Positions 1 through 10,641 of a stretch of DNA of 64,000 nt are shown one piece after another (the first letter of the stretch is position 1; the number at the start of each line of letters is the position of its first letter). The translations under genes were made by a program, and so were the position numbers. The DNA is taken from contig JAODUO010001777.1 of assembly GCA_025642075.2 (NCBI GenBank), positions 1 through 64,000 on the forward strand, read 5' to 3'. Under the pieces are notes generated by a model. The model did not search any database. It was not told where the DNA came from and was given only the letters and a program-made list of their open reading frames with translations. Source of the DNA: Ridgeia piscesae (lineage: Eukaryota; Annelida; Polychaeta; Sabellida; Siboglinidae).

Positions 1-449
1 TTTTATTGTTATGCAAATTTGTTACCATACATAGTAAACATGTAAATATATACAAACAATCGCCACATAACAATGCAAACTTCCAAGTCAAGACTACTAA
101 CATCTACACAATACATCTATACAATGACTAACTACCAACATAAGTAAAACAGTTAATAAGGGATGGTGGGTGGGAACTAAAAATAACAGAGTAAAAATAA
201 AATAACAAAGTCGATGGTGCACGATGAAGTTGTAGAAGCGGCTGTTGAAGGGAACACCAGTTTAAATAGTCCCATGGCCTACAGCTGATTGGCTGCTGGC
301 CACGGCTTAGTATGATTGGGCCGTGGCCTAAGAAAATACACTTTGAATAAAAGTACATACTATGCAAGGAAGACCACCTTAATTCTCACATTAAAGAAGA
401 ATCACAGCATCAAAGTTGAAGAAATATTAATGATGTATTTTCTTGTAGT
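1..449. repeat. Left flank of duplication unit A (copy of 14,491-14,971)
   Basis: The sequence from position 10 onward recurs, with small differences, from 14,501. This shows that the window opens inside a segmentally duplicated unit. No convincing coding signal is present; the open frames here are short and change between the two copies. The segment ends where a GGGCATTTCCATG terminus begins at 450. Confidence 0.8.
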
Positions 450-886
450 GGGCATTTCCATGAGACTCGCATTACATATTTTGAACATTTCATGAATATG
501 TATTTGCATGTATGTGGTCTTGCAACTTTTATGAAAAATAATCACCTTGTGTATTTAACGCGAGTCACTCTGATTATCTAATATGTTTCTATGTTATTGA
601 CAATATTTCAAATCACTAATGACATCTTTTGAAACCCTATTTATTTGTGTTTCACACAAGGGTATTCATTGTTTACTATCATTTATATTTTAAGGAGAAA
701 ATTGTCATGTATAAAGTGACGTTTTTGTGTTTTCCATTTGCTGTAACGTGAATCATGCTATAATTAGATTAAATTAAAAGACATACTTTGTAATCAAATT
801 TTTATTTGTTGACATATTTCTTATAATACTGTATTTAAAAAGGTTCAACTTATGCACATAGTAACTCAATGGCATAAATTATTAAA
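450..886 (+). mobile_element. Left-end fragment of the GGGCATTTCCATG element, interrupted by PLE copy 1
   Basis: It starts with the same 13-bp terminus as the complete element at 7,287-9,679, followed by a mutated form of the GTGACTCGCGTTAC motif (461-475) and an inverted form at 557-569. The stretch near 840-885 matches 7,370-7,420 of the complete element. At that point the complete element runs on without interruption, whereas here the PLE begins. The 7,370-7,420 stretch is therefore the empty site for PLE insertion. Confidence 0.65.
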
Positions 887-2525
887 TGATGTCACATTCG
901 AGGAAACTAGGTCACAACAACAAAGCAAGTTCGAAAGACTTTACAACAAATTTCAAAGTAAGAAAGAAGTGACAGACACCGACACAGACACAAACAGGTG
1001 GGTAATGAACCTGAGCGATAGGCAGATCAGTGATGATGAATGATCTATAGTTAGTAAAGGTTAAAACTTTGCCATTACTTCGACTACCCTCCCAGTCGAA
1101 GAAATCATAGCCGGTACTGAGGTAGTCGCGAAATACATGACAGAGAACGCGGCAGAAGAACTCAGAGGGCAGGTTGTATGTACCATCAAACGAGTTAAAC
1201 TCATGAAATCTAACATCAGCAAGGGAGAGAGGATTGCTATACAGACACTGAATAAAGACAACTCTATCATCATACTTCCTGCAGACAAAGGTAGAGCCGC
1301 GGTAATCATAAACACTACCGAATATAGAGAGAAAATGACCGACATGGTGGGGGACACGAACACATACACCAGACTTAGCAAAGACGCCACGCACAAATAC
1401 AAAAACAGAATGATCAACATCCCAAGGAAGTGGAAGAGAAATGGATCCATCTCAGACAAACTGTACTAGAAGCTATACCCAGAGTCGGAAGAACCCCAAA
1501 AATTGTATGGGACACCTAAGATACACAAAAACAACACACCGCTTAGGCCGATAGTATCCAGCTGTGGCAGTATTACATACAATGCAGCCAAATACCCTGG
1601 CTAGCATACTCAGCCCCCCTTGTGGGTAAGAACTGTCACAGCATCAAAAACACCAAGGAACTAGTCGACAAGCTAAGAGGCCTAGAAATTCCACCTGCTT
1701 GGAAAATGGTGTCATATGATGTCACATCACTCATGGACATCAGCTGGATGAAGATGAAATAGTTAATGCTCCCTTATCTTGTTACTATTATAAAATGGAG
1801 AAATAGAAAAGTAGCCATAATGGGACTAGTTCAACTGTCAAACTTAATTAGTAGCTATAACGGGAATAAAAAGTAGCTATAACGGGAAGTAGGTATAACA
1901 GGAAGTAGAGCTCTATAACGGGAAGACACCGGATAAGGCACTGGAAGTCATCACAGAGAGACTACAAGAAGATGACACCCTATCCAGCCACACGGAAATG
2001 ACAATCCCACAGATAGTTGAGCTCCTCGACTTCTGCCTGAATATGACCTATTTCATATAAAACGGGGCTTACTACCAGCAAAGACATGGTGCAGCTATGA
2101 GATCACCTATATCTCCCCTAGTAGCTAATTGCTACATGGAACAATTTGAGAAAGTAGCCATCTCTACAGCACCCCACCCCCATCATTGTGGTTACGATAC
2201 ATGGACGACACATTCACCGTACTTCACGAATACAACGTGGAAGAGTTCACTGAACACATAAACAGCATCAATCCACACATCAAATGGATGATGGATCCAT
2301 GAAGATAACTATTTATATGAAGCTGACACACACACACATGCGACATCGACAGCAGCCACACATACATAGAGAACACTCAGCCAGATATTCAAAGAACATA
2401 CAAACCTGGATAAACCAACAAGTGTAGGAGACCATTGTCGGGCCACAGGACACTCAGTGTCCACGAAGAACACTAAAGTACTGAACCCTGTGATTCCAAC
2501 TGGCACAAGAGAAAAGTGAAGGAGG

Positions 2526-2586
<61 letters not shown>

Positions 2587-2765
2587 ATATACACACATAT
2601 TTCAAACAAAGAACCCCCACCATGAACAGAGACCAGGGATACCATCTGCCTAGCCATCTACAACCAAATTATCCCGCCGAAATCTGAGGCAAACACGTGA
2701 CACCAGTACGTGAACAAGGACCCGTAGATGACTGGTCGAAACGTCATACTCATCATCGACAATTA
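887..2765 (+). pseudogene. Penelope-like retroelement copy 1 (decayed, internally deleted)
   Basis: This is a retroelement remnant with Penelope-type reverse transcriptase followed by a GIY-YIG endonuclease region. In order one sees WVMNLSDRQISDDE (about 1,000-1,040), NISKGERIAIQTL and the RT block ILPADKGRA (about 1,215-1,300), YGTPKIHK (about 1,505), SYDVTSL (about 1,715), the [16 protein letters not shown] block (about 2,100) and RYMDDTF (about 2,195). Stops interrupt it after SDDE, after the DISWMKMK tail (about 1,760) and in the TYFI/NGAYY block. A deletion near 2,330 joins the RT palm directly to the endonuclease start. The C-terminal endonuclease piece (NTKVL, NRDQGY) is split by a long TA run. 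It cannot be functional. The family assignment rests on motif order. Confidence 0.85.
2527..2582. repeat. (TA)n inside the PLE copy 1 endonuclease region
   Basis: About 27 TA dinucleotides lie where the other PLE copies read GGCTATATAT. The run has grown from a short TATATAT seed in the coding sequence. In frame it encodes alternating Tyr and Ile. Confidence 0.95.
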
Positions 2766-2819
2766 AGTTCCAAAGTAAGTTAACTTATACTACAATTTTG
2801 AAGTTAGTTTTTAAAAACA

Positions 2820-2903
2820 ATTCTGGCTGGCCATTCCCCGGATCCACATAGTGCTCAGCCCATCCTACCACCTCGCGTATCATTTTACTCAAGGGAAACA
2901 CTG
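2820..2903 (+). mobile_element. 3' half of a CAGTGTTTCC-type MITE
   Basis: It shares the GGATCCACATAGTG..TCAGCCC..CATTTTACT core and the final GGGAAACACTG with the complete MITE at 29,341-29,674. Only the right half is present, between the PLE and the minisatellite. The left half sits far upstream of the next PLE in the other units. Confidence 0.65.
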
Positions 2904-3846
2904 CTAGCATATACAGTCACTACACCCCCAGTACATAGCTACAATACAGAGCCACTAACCAACTATACCCCTACTACACAGCTAGAATGAATACAAGGTG
3001 GATTCATCCCCAGTACACAGCTAGAATACACAGTCACTGTACCCCCAGTACACAGCTAGAATACACAGTCACTGTACCACCAGTACACAGCTAGAATACA
3101 GTCACTGCACCACCAGTACACAGCTAGAATACACAGTCACTGCACCACCAGTACACAGCTAGAATACACAGTCACTGCACCACCAGTACACAGCTAGAAT
3201 ACACAGTCACTGCACCACCAGTACACAGCTAGAATACACAGTCACTGTACCACCAGTACACAGCTAGAATACACAGTCACTTTACCACCAGTACACAGCT
3301 AGAATACACAGTCACTATACCCCCAGTACACAGCTAGAATACACAGTCACTGTACCCCCAGTACACAGCTAGAATACACAGTCACTGTACCACCAGAACA
3401 CAGCTAGAATACACAGTCACTGTACCACTAGTACACAGCTAGGATACAGTCACTGTACCCAGTACACAGCTAGAATACACAGTCACTGTACCCCCAGTAC
3501 ACAGCTAGAATACACAGTCACTGTACCACCAGTACACAGCTAGAATACACAGTCACTGTACCACCAGCACACAGCTAGAATACACAGTCACTGTACCCCA
3601 GTACACAGCTAGAATACACAGTCACTGTACCCCAGTACACAGCTAGAATACACAGTCACTGTACCACCAGTACACAGCTAGAATACACAGTCACTGTACC
3701 CCAGTACACAGCTAGAATACACAGTCACTGTACCCCAGTACACAGCTAGAATACATAGTCACTGTACCACCAGTACACAGCTAGAATACACAGTCACTGT
3801 ACCCCAGTACACAGCTAGAATACATAGTCACTGTACCCCAGTACAC

Positions 3847-3847
<1 letters not shown>
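2904..3847. repeat. 35-bp minisatellite array 1
   Basis: Tandem units of 33-35 bp begin ACAGCTAGAATACACAG and end TACCACCAGTAC. Variants have TACCCCCAGTAC or TACCCCAGTAC, or lose one AC (GAATACAGTCACTG). The first three or four units (2,904-3,010) are strongly degenerate, and the array becomes homogeneous further in. By length there are about 27 units. It is not a CRISPR array because there are no unique spacers. Confidence 0.97.
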
Positions 3848-3899
<52 letters not shown>

Positions 3900-3905
3900 A
3901 GTTCC

Positions 3906-3940
<35 letters not shown>

Positions 3941-3941
3941 G

Positions 3942-4004
<63 letters not shown>
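3848..4004. repeat. (TA)n tracts split by TTGAGTTCCAAAG
   Basis: Two long TA runs are separated by TTGAGTTCCAAAG. The same TA/GAGTTCCAAAG/TA structure ends array 2 (19,462-19,566). The separator resembles AAGTTCCAAAGTAAG, which follows the last PLE codons in every copy. Confidence 0.9.
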
Positions 4005-4008
<4 letters not shown>

Positions 4009-4640
4009 AGTATCCTCAGGTCTGGTCAATGCACTTGACACTTTACTTCCTTGCCAGACCTGTTCAATCTATCACCATTTCAGCTTCTCTCAGAAGCATA
4101 AGTAGCTAGCTTCATGTCGCAGATAGAAAGACTCTGTTCGCTCCTTGAAAATAATGTATTTGTTCAATGATTTCATCACAAAATAGTTATACATTTGCAC
4201 AAAAAGCCAGCACATATAAGTCAGGTACAACTCATTTTTCATATATGCCCTAAGATGAAACAAGTTGTGTAAGCAGCTATGTTCCAGACTGGAACTTTCA
4301 AGCTGAGTCTTGACACCCCTGGGAGGTGCTCTGGGTGTAGATGTTCAACAGAACTAGACTCTGCTGATGACAAAGTAACTTTGCAGGACACAAGTGTGAC
4401 AGCTAGACCAGACGATGGTTAGTTTGTGTCCCAGTTGGAACATCTCATCCATGAGGCAGAGTTTAGGGGCTTGTAGCGTGTGAAAGTCCAAAGAAGCTTG
4501 GGGAGCGGTATGTGATTTCTTAAAACAAACCATTAATATGTTTATAAATTATGTTAAAACATTAATAAAGTTACTGTATGGACAACTGGTGAGTTAGCAA
4601 AATATGCATATATGATGTACATAAAAGTCTGGTGAAGAAA
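4005..4640. repeat. Block B, duplicated (copy at 20,105-20,640)
   Basis: The core is near-identical to 20,138-20,640. No recognisable protein domain was found on either strand. Its right end runs into the conserved minus-strand ORF at 4,690. The third copy (39,294 onward) keeps only the last part, starting at TTATGTTAAAACATTAATAAA. Confidence 0.75.
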
Positions 4641-4689
4641 ATATGTGCTGGCAGAAGTTGGGCAAGAAAGCCAGCCCTGGTCCTTTGTT

Positions 4690-4877
4690 CTATCTACTGG
4701 ACATGTCCAGGGGCTCTTTATTACCTGGTTGTGATTGTTGGTCAGTAGTCCAAAATGCTTCTGTAGCATTTGCCCCAGTAATACACAGAGTGTCTGCTTT
4801 GACACCTACTCCATTGTTATTGTCCTCACTAGTGGACATGCTGCAGACTGGATTAACACCTGGTCAAACTCCCATTA
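4690..4877 (-). CDS. Conserved minus-strand ORF, copy 1 (unknown function)
   Basis: On the minus strand this reads a Ser/Thr/Asn-rich stretch with MSTSEDNNNGVGVK and ends PGNKEPLDMSSR followed by a stop. The same frame and stop are kept in copies at 20,692-20,882 and 39,432-39,629. Copy 1 differs by a 12-nt (in-frame) deletion near 4,860. There is no ATG at the open 5' end, so if real this is an exon. The composition resembles a cytoplasmic tail, but no domain is recognised. Each sequence also has an open + frame, so the coding strand is not certain. Confidence 0.35.
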
Positions 4878-5227
4878 TTGTTTCTAGCTACTCTAACACT
4901 TGTCTCATAAGTACTCTGCGTATCCACTAAAATACCTACTTTACTACAATTGTCCTGACTGGTGGACAGACATGGAATTTTTATGAATTAAAGTTTATTC
5001 AGCACGTTGTACTTAGAACATTGTTAACTTCAATAAAACACAATACAAACAAGCAAATGTATCTACAATATTACAAGTTGGTCTACTATCGTTGTGTTTT
5101 GGTTGGCCGATACCAATGGCCAATGGGGTTCACTACATTTAGTTTGATGGTGATTTATCTAATCCATAAGCTACACCATTATTGGCAAAGCTGAAGCTCA
5201 CCTAGACAGATCATCTTGAATGTATCT

Positions 5228-5410
5228 ATTGAAGTCAGAATGAGTTTGCTGAGAGCATTGACAACATCAGTCTTCTTATATGGCTGTGAAACTTAGACTG
5301 TCAAAGCAGAGATTACAAGTGCATCAATGCCTTTGAGATGAACTGCATGTGGAGGATGTTACAGGTTTGCTACTCTTCACACACCACAAACAAACAAGTA
5401 TGAGAACTGA
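5228..5410 (+). pseudogene. LINE RT C-terminal fragment, copy 1
   Basis: The + strand encodes VRMSLLRALTTSVFLYGCET, then a stop in place of the expected Trp, and after a frameshift INAFEMNCMWRML and SHTTNKQV. This is the usual end of a non-LTR retrotransposon reverse transcriptase (LLYGCE..W, F..KCLR..L, HKTN). The stop and frameshift make it dead. Copies lie at 21,248-21,440 and 39,985-40,145. The clade is not resolved. Confidence 0.7.
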
Positions 5411-6640
5411 TGGAGAGATATATCGGCAAGCAAGAACATATGTTGACAACAGTAAAAAGAAGCTAATCATATTTTTGTTTTCTCTTGCATTCTACATCAT
5501 AATTTAAGAAACTAATAATGGGACCTATTTGCATTAGAAATCAACACAGGCACTGGGACAGTATATCAGTTAGCTATGAATCAAATCTTTGGACAATACT
5601 TATGAAAACAGTTGGTGGTTTCAGAAAGGTACCATCTGTAGCATTTGATACAACAAATAATGGCAGCAGTAATCCTTGGAAATCGACAAGATTCACGAGA
5701 TTAGTTGCACAATGTTTTGATGGACTTTCAAAGACATTCTACACAGTTTTTTCCACAGGATCAGTATAATTCCCAACATAAAGCAGACCTATGCAAAGAT
5801 TCACAGTCGGGAGGCGGTTACATTGTTTGCAATTGATGCACATATTCATGTCAAATAAGCATCCCTAAGGAACTTCTTCAAAGTTTAGGCAATGAAGATG
5901 ACAAAGAAGACAGCAGTAAAGGGCAATAAATCTTGAGAATACAGTAGGCATTGACAAACGAATTGGGACTTTAAGTGGATGGTTGTGAAAAAAATACAAA
6001 TAAATTTGTTTTCCCAGGTTTTTAAAACTAAGGTGACAACTTCTTTGAAAAGCATTAAACGTTGTAAATTTGTCAGGCATGATGTTGATGATTATATTGA
6101 CTGCTTCAACTGATCAAAGTTGTGACATTAATATCCTCCCTGAGCCATAGATGAAGAGCTGTTCAATAATTGCTATTGACTGATCTTGAATTAAATACGA
6201 AATACATTGTCCGATAGTGTATATAATTATTAGCCAGTATAATTGTGTTTTGTTTAAATTAGATTATAGAGATACAGTGTAATGAAAACAAACAGAAGAG
6301 TAACAATAAGTATAAATACATTATTTGATGGTTTATTCCAAAAATAGTCACTCTTGTAATTCTGTCAAAATGGCTTGTAATTCTGTTACCTACAAAAACT
6401 TGTTCATTATAGAAGAACTGTGCATATATTTTGAATAAAATTATATTCAACACAAGGCCCTGTTATATGGATATTATTAATGTTAGCTGTCAGCCTTAGT
6501 AGATTGCAGATTTCAGACGATATGTCTTGACATTTGTTAAAAAACTTATGTTATTGGTATTAACAATATCTGTGTAATTCCATTATCAAAATTGAAACGG
6601 CCATGTTTTTACCAATTTGTTATATTTCTTAACAGCTACC
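5411..6640. repeat. Block C, left part (copies at 21,430-22,660 and 40,140-41,440)
   Basis: About 1.2 kb is shared by units A, B and C. It holds an open + frame of 83 codons at 5,518-5,769 that survives with substitutions in the copies (21,542 and 40,242) but matches no family I recognise. The stretch at 6,060-6,290 also recurs inside block E (11,035-11,280) and, more diverged, in block F (32,080-32,280; 44,840-45,030). Blocks C, E and F are thus paralogous sub-repeats. Confidence 0.75.
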
Positions 6641-7040
6641 TCTGTTTCGTACAGGGAATGGTATTTCAAACTATGTTTAGGTTTCCATTCTAGACACATT
6701 CTGAATAGGAAAATATAAACAATATACGCACATAAATGTTGTGAATTGTAATTCTGTTACCGCGGAATTGCCAGAGGTAGGTCTACTTTCTTCAGACGGA
6801 AACCTGTTTGGATACCAGCAATATATTCTAGAAGAACAAAACTAAGCTATACCAAAGCTGTCCGATAACTCTCCTAACTATGGCTCAGAATGCTGGCGGA
6901 TGGCAGAACTCAACCTCAAACACCTGTCTACCTTCCACAAAAAGTCTTCAAAATATATTGAGGATACTCTCGCCAAAAAGAACCTATCAGAAAAAGCCAA
7001 CAAACGCCTTTATACCGGATAACATATTTGGTAGATAGGT
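6641..7040 (+). pseudogene. LINE fragment in block C (YGSECW region), copy 1
   Basis: The + strand shows NYGSECWRMAELNLKHLSTFH, then after a frameshift NILRILSPKRTYQ. Upstream, in broken frames, are SVSYREW and KTKLYQSCPI. This matches the order LRPVW, TKL, LLYGSECW, L..FH, ILRIFWP seen near the end of many LINE reverse transcriptases. Several frameshifts show it is dead. Copies lie at 22,670-23,045 and 41,440-41,945. Confidence 0.65.
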
Positions 7041-7282
7041 GGGTGTTAATATATGTACATGTATACAAGCCAGTTGAGATGTGTTTCATGACCTGAAATA
7101 AACTACATATCCAAGTGACACCCATTTTTAAGACATAACAGTCTTTATCGATATGATTTTAGAGACCTTTTTTGCTCCTTAGTGTTTACCTTGTCACCAC
7201 CTGTCTGTGATGTTTCTATCCATCCACAACGGGTTTTACCCATCCAAATGCTGGGTGGACGGGTCTCACAAAAAGCTATGCC
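7041..7282 (-). pseudogene. Block C end with short LamNT-like trace (minus strand)
   Basis: Shared with 23,045-23,309 and 41,945-42,208. On the minus strand the last 45 bases read AIAFCETRPPSIWMG before a GTAAAA donor-like site. This aligns with FISPNDNPSTCYLDR before the GTAAAA donor of the LamNT exon at 10,327. The match is short and the rest of the exon is absent, so this is a weak call. Confidence 0.3.
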
Positions 7283-7286
7283 ATTA

Positions 7287-9679
7287 GGGCATTTCCATGT
7301 GACTCGCGTTACATATTTTGACCATCCCATGAACACTATTTTGACATCTCTTAAAATAATATATTAAAAAAGTTCAACTTATGCATAGAGGAACATAATG
7401 GTACAAGGTATTAAATAATATAAATAAATTTAAATATGATTACATGGTATGATTTTTATTTGTATCTAATCACAGCGTGACTCGCGTTACAGCAAATGGA
7501 AAGCACAAAAACGTCACTTGATACATTGTGTGAAACACAAATAAATAGAGTTTAAAAAAATGCTATTAATGATTTGATTTTTTTTTAAATAACATACAAA
7601 TGTATTTGATAATCAGCGTGACTCGCTTTACTGTGACTTGCGTTACATGAAATCCATTATCACAGATAAGACATTATGCATATTTTATCTTGGGCAAAAT
7701 GAATTATTCAGTTTGTAATTTAGATAACACACAATATTACTTTTAAAAACATACATAAACCTTCTAAAATAGTGTATAATTATATAGGAAATAATGCACA
7801 CTTGAACATGGTGCTTTAAATCCAGAAATATAGTATTGTTTTAAAAGAAATACATCAGGTGATTGTTTTCCATAAAAGTTGCCGTTACAATTATTTTGCA
7901 AGACCATTTTCATGCAAGTTTTATTATAAAAACCAAATAAACATGTTGTTATCTCTAGCATAAAACAACGTGACTGCTTCAATGTGGACCACAGGAATAG
8001 CACCTTTGTGTTCATCTGGCTTTGTCATAGATAAGATTGGTGATGCCCAATTTGAACTGTGCTGTGCAGTTTTCACATTACAGCTTTCGTCCCTTTCAGA
8101 GTTGGTGGGAGTGACTGATCCAAAATCGTCTTTACTTTTGTTGTTGCCTTTGCCAACTGGCATTGTTATTTACTCTTGCCTACTTCAGGGCTCGACATTA
8201 GGCTACTCAATTCCTCACTCGCCTCTTTTTCTTCATATTCTTTTGTTTAGACAAAGACAGGTTCTGTTCCCTTGCCTTCTTTGCATCATGGATCTTTGTA
8301 CTCATTTCATTCTGCTCTTGACAGTCTTTATATTTACCTTGAGTACAGAGCTTCAGATGTCTCTTTCACTGTCTTTCAGCGACTTTGAATGTTGTGAAAG
8401 AATCTAAAGTCCGTTCCAGTGAATATTTGAAATGTTTATGAATAAACATACAAGACATAATTCTGAATGCTGTTTTATTTAAGAGCAACAATAAATATCT
8501 TCAACTTCTTACAAAAAACATTATCACTGCCAATTTAACATCTTTCATTAATTCCTGCTGATATGTTAACCTACCTGGTATACAGGTATGTAATTAATCT
8601 TACTCAATAATTCCTATACTGACTGCTATCTAGCAAAGCAAAAGTAAATATTTTAGTATGTAAAAACTGAATGGAAATGAAACATGTACACATTTATCTG
8701 AATAGTAGAAAATCTTGTATGCATGAATCTGGCATGCATTCAGCCCATTTCCATGTGTGGGGTTAATGTACACAGCTAACTAGTCAATTTGAACCCTTTT
8801 GTTTTTAATTAATTTCTTTTTCTATGGAAAATAAATATGATCTATTGTTTCTTATTATTCAATATAATGTTTGAAAATAATGTTTTGTCACTGGTGATAG
8901 GTGAAATCAGATTCAATTTCTTTTTTATAATATTTATTAACAAACAGGAAATTTAGAGGCTTATGGGATATATTAGTAAACAAATTTATTTTGGTGGTAG
9001 AATTATTATCAATGAAAACATTCATACTGTCATCTATAATATTATGTTTTTGCAACACATTGTTATGTCTTAGAAGGGGAGAAAAATCTAACAAATGCAT
9101 TGTGACTCGCGTTACAATACCTTATTTTTCGTGACTCGCGTTACACGTGACTCGCGTTACACATATTCAGTGTCCAATATCACAGTATAGATTCACTAGA
9201 TATGGATATAGTTTGTGTCATTTAATAAAGTATAAAAAGAAGGAGGAGATTTATAATGGGCAGTCTTAGACTACCAAAGGCTGCTGTATAAAAAAATCTA
9301 TAATTTTGTGACTCGCGTTATGCAAAAATGACCACCTCAGTGTAGAAGCATCTCTTAAAAAATACAGAACAGACTCAGAAATATTATTCTCATAATACAT
9401 GAGACTAAGGCTTTAAAAAATAACAGCAACTGAGCAAACCATGAGAGTAACAGAAAACAGGGATATAAAGGGCTAGTAATTATTTACATTTCAGATGAGT
9501 GAAATGTTGTCATTTCAGTGCTAATGGTTGGATGTAGCATTTTCACATAAAGCATTGTGCAATAATTGAATTTTTCTTTCCTATAACTTAAGTTATGTCC
9601 TATCAAAAACATGTAATATGCCTTTGAAATTCAATAAATAAAATGTCAGACCATTTTCCGAATTTTCATGGAAATGCCC
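7287..9679. mobile_element. Complete 2.39-kb TIR element (GGGCATTTCCATG) with ATTA target duplication
   Basis: The ends are perfect 13-bp inverted repeats, GGGCATTTCCATG and CATGGAAATGCCC. They are flanked by ATTA at 7,283-7,286 and 9,680-9,683. Units B (about 23,310) and C (about 42,208) carry the uninterrupted sequence GCTATGCCA-TTAACAA at the same place, which gives empty sites. The interior holds at least six copies of GTGACTCGCGTTAC or one-base variants (7,299; 7,477; 7,619; 7,633; 9,102; 9,131; 9,147; 9,308). No transposase is recognised, so it is probably non-autonomous. The superfamily is unassigned; a 4-bp target duplication alone does not settle it. Confidence 0.85.
7924..8410 (-). 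pseudogene. Minus-strand coding-like remnant inside the ATTA-flanked element
   Basis: The minus strand is open for 79 codons (7,924-8,163), with SVTPTNSERDESCNVKTAQ and MTKPDEHKGAIPVVHIEA. Upstream, in shifted frames, is a lysine-rich, coiled-coil-like stretch (YKDCQEQNEMSTKIHDAKKA, NMKKKRR). It looks like a decayed acidic/basic protein, possibly an element-encoded one. No catalytic motif is seen. The copy at 11,290-11,765 keeps the same layout, and the opposite + frame is also open there. Confidence 0.3.
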
Positions 9680-9683
9680 ATTA

Positions 9684-9845
9684 ACAATATAAACAAGATT
9701 TCACTAGAAGAAGATGGAGACGGATCAGCCATGTCTTTAGACAGAAGATGACAACATCCCCCAAACAGAAATTAGATGGACACCTGCAGAAACAAACTTG
9801 GACGACCCAAAAAACTGTCCAGATGAAGACTGCGGATTTCAGATG
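9684..9845 (+). pseudogene. LINE 3' tail (RRRW..I.HV.R), unit A first copy
   Basis: The + strand reads TRRRWRRISHVFRQKM, then PKQKLDGHLQKQTW. This is the classical end of a non-LTR RT ORF (RRRW.WIGHV.R......W.P.G.R.RGRP..TW). The Gly of the GHV motif and the GRPK segment are lost. Copies lie at 13,020-13,185, 23,311-23,460 and 42,211-42,370. In units B and C this tail directly follows block C. Confidence 0.65.
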
Positions 9846-10326
9846 ATATATCTTGACATATATGTAAACAATTGATATTACTGACATTAACAATGTCTGT
9901 GTAATTCCATTACTAAAATTTAAACAGCCATAGTTTGATCAATTTATTACATTCATAAAAGTTACTTTCCACACAAAAGGCGTTCAAAATACAGTATAAC
10001 CACAATATTCTGACCATAAAAATTAACACTTGTAAATAACTGCTCAGAATGACCCAACAAACAAGGTTTTATGCAGGATGACAATTTTTTCTAGTCACAC
10101 ATTTTTGGTTGCATGTGGATGTTAAATCATGTGTATATACAAGCCATTTCAGATGTGTTTAGTGACCTGAAGTTAGCTACAAATACCCATGTCACACACA
10201 TGCACACCTATGTTCAAGTCATACCTGCCATTATCTATGATTTTTACGATCTTTTTTGCTCCTTATTTTTTACCCAGCCGTCACCCATCCAGCTATGTTT
10301 CTACCCATCAACAACACATTTTACCT
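9846..10326. repeat. Block E, left part (intron-like, noncoding)
   Basis: AT-rich sequence related to block C and to unit C (42,360-43,096). Immediately left of the LamNT exon it would be intron sequence of a minus-strand gene. No coding signal is seen. Compared with 42,440-42,770 it lacks about 260 bp near 9,960. Confidence 0.6.
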
Positions 10327-10641
10327 GTCCAAATAACAGGTCGAGGGGTTGTCGTTAGGGCTGATAAATATTGCCAGGATGTTCTGGACCATGAACACCT
10401 TGGTCATGTCAAAGGTCACAAACTGTGGGTATGTGATGACACCCGGTGACCGTGTAGTATTCTCCGATTGCCAGTATGTTGCAGAGTTCAGTTTTTGAAA
10501 CATGATTTAATCCAGATTTGTGAAATGTGTTTTATCCATAATGTAATCAGCAGGATGGTCACTCATGGAATTACAACGAAATATCTTGGAATCTAGCAAC
10601 ATCAAACTTCGCTCATTATTATGTTTGCACATTGAAGATAC
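10327..10641 (-). pseudogene. Laminin N-terminal (LamNT, domain VI) exon, unit A
   Basis: Read on the minus strand, 10,641 to 10,327, this gives VSSMCKHNNERS, then CNSMSDHPADYIMDK, ATYWQSENTT, PQFVTFDMTKVFMVQNI and FISPNDNPSTCYLDR. This follows the laminin/netrin LamNT pattern: a conserved Ser-Thr-Cys start, C..C, HP..Y..D, TWWQSE, a Phe/Leu-rich strand K.F.V.Y, then SPRP with LERS. A GTAAAA donor follows LDR, and a CTATACAG acceptor-like site precedes VSS. One in-frame TAA (after FTNLD) breaks it, so I call it a pseudogene. LamNT domains are extracellular adhesion or guidance modules. No EGF-like exons were found in the window. Confidence 0.7.

Noticed and set aside
1061..1459. Minus-strand ORFs opposite the PLE RT (also at 15,434, 15,583 and 35,353)
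   Set aside because: They are shadows of the + strand RT frame, which carries all recognisable motifs.
3897..4109. Tyr/Ile-rich ORFs over TA runs
   Set aside because: Pure products of dinucleotide repeats, with no conserved flanks except where they lie in PLE coding sequence.
7970..8407. 145-codon + ORF rich in Leu/Phe as a membrane protein
   Set aside because: It is antisense to a charged, more protein-like minus-strand remnant, and the copy at 11,290 does not keep the start. Hydrophobicity follows from complementing Lys/Glu codons.
9681..9893. Cys/Phe-rich minus-strand ORF (also 13,022 and 42,210)
   Set aside because: It is antisense to the LINE tail RRRWRRISHVFR, which explains the sequence.
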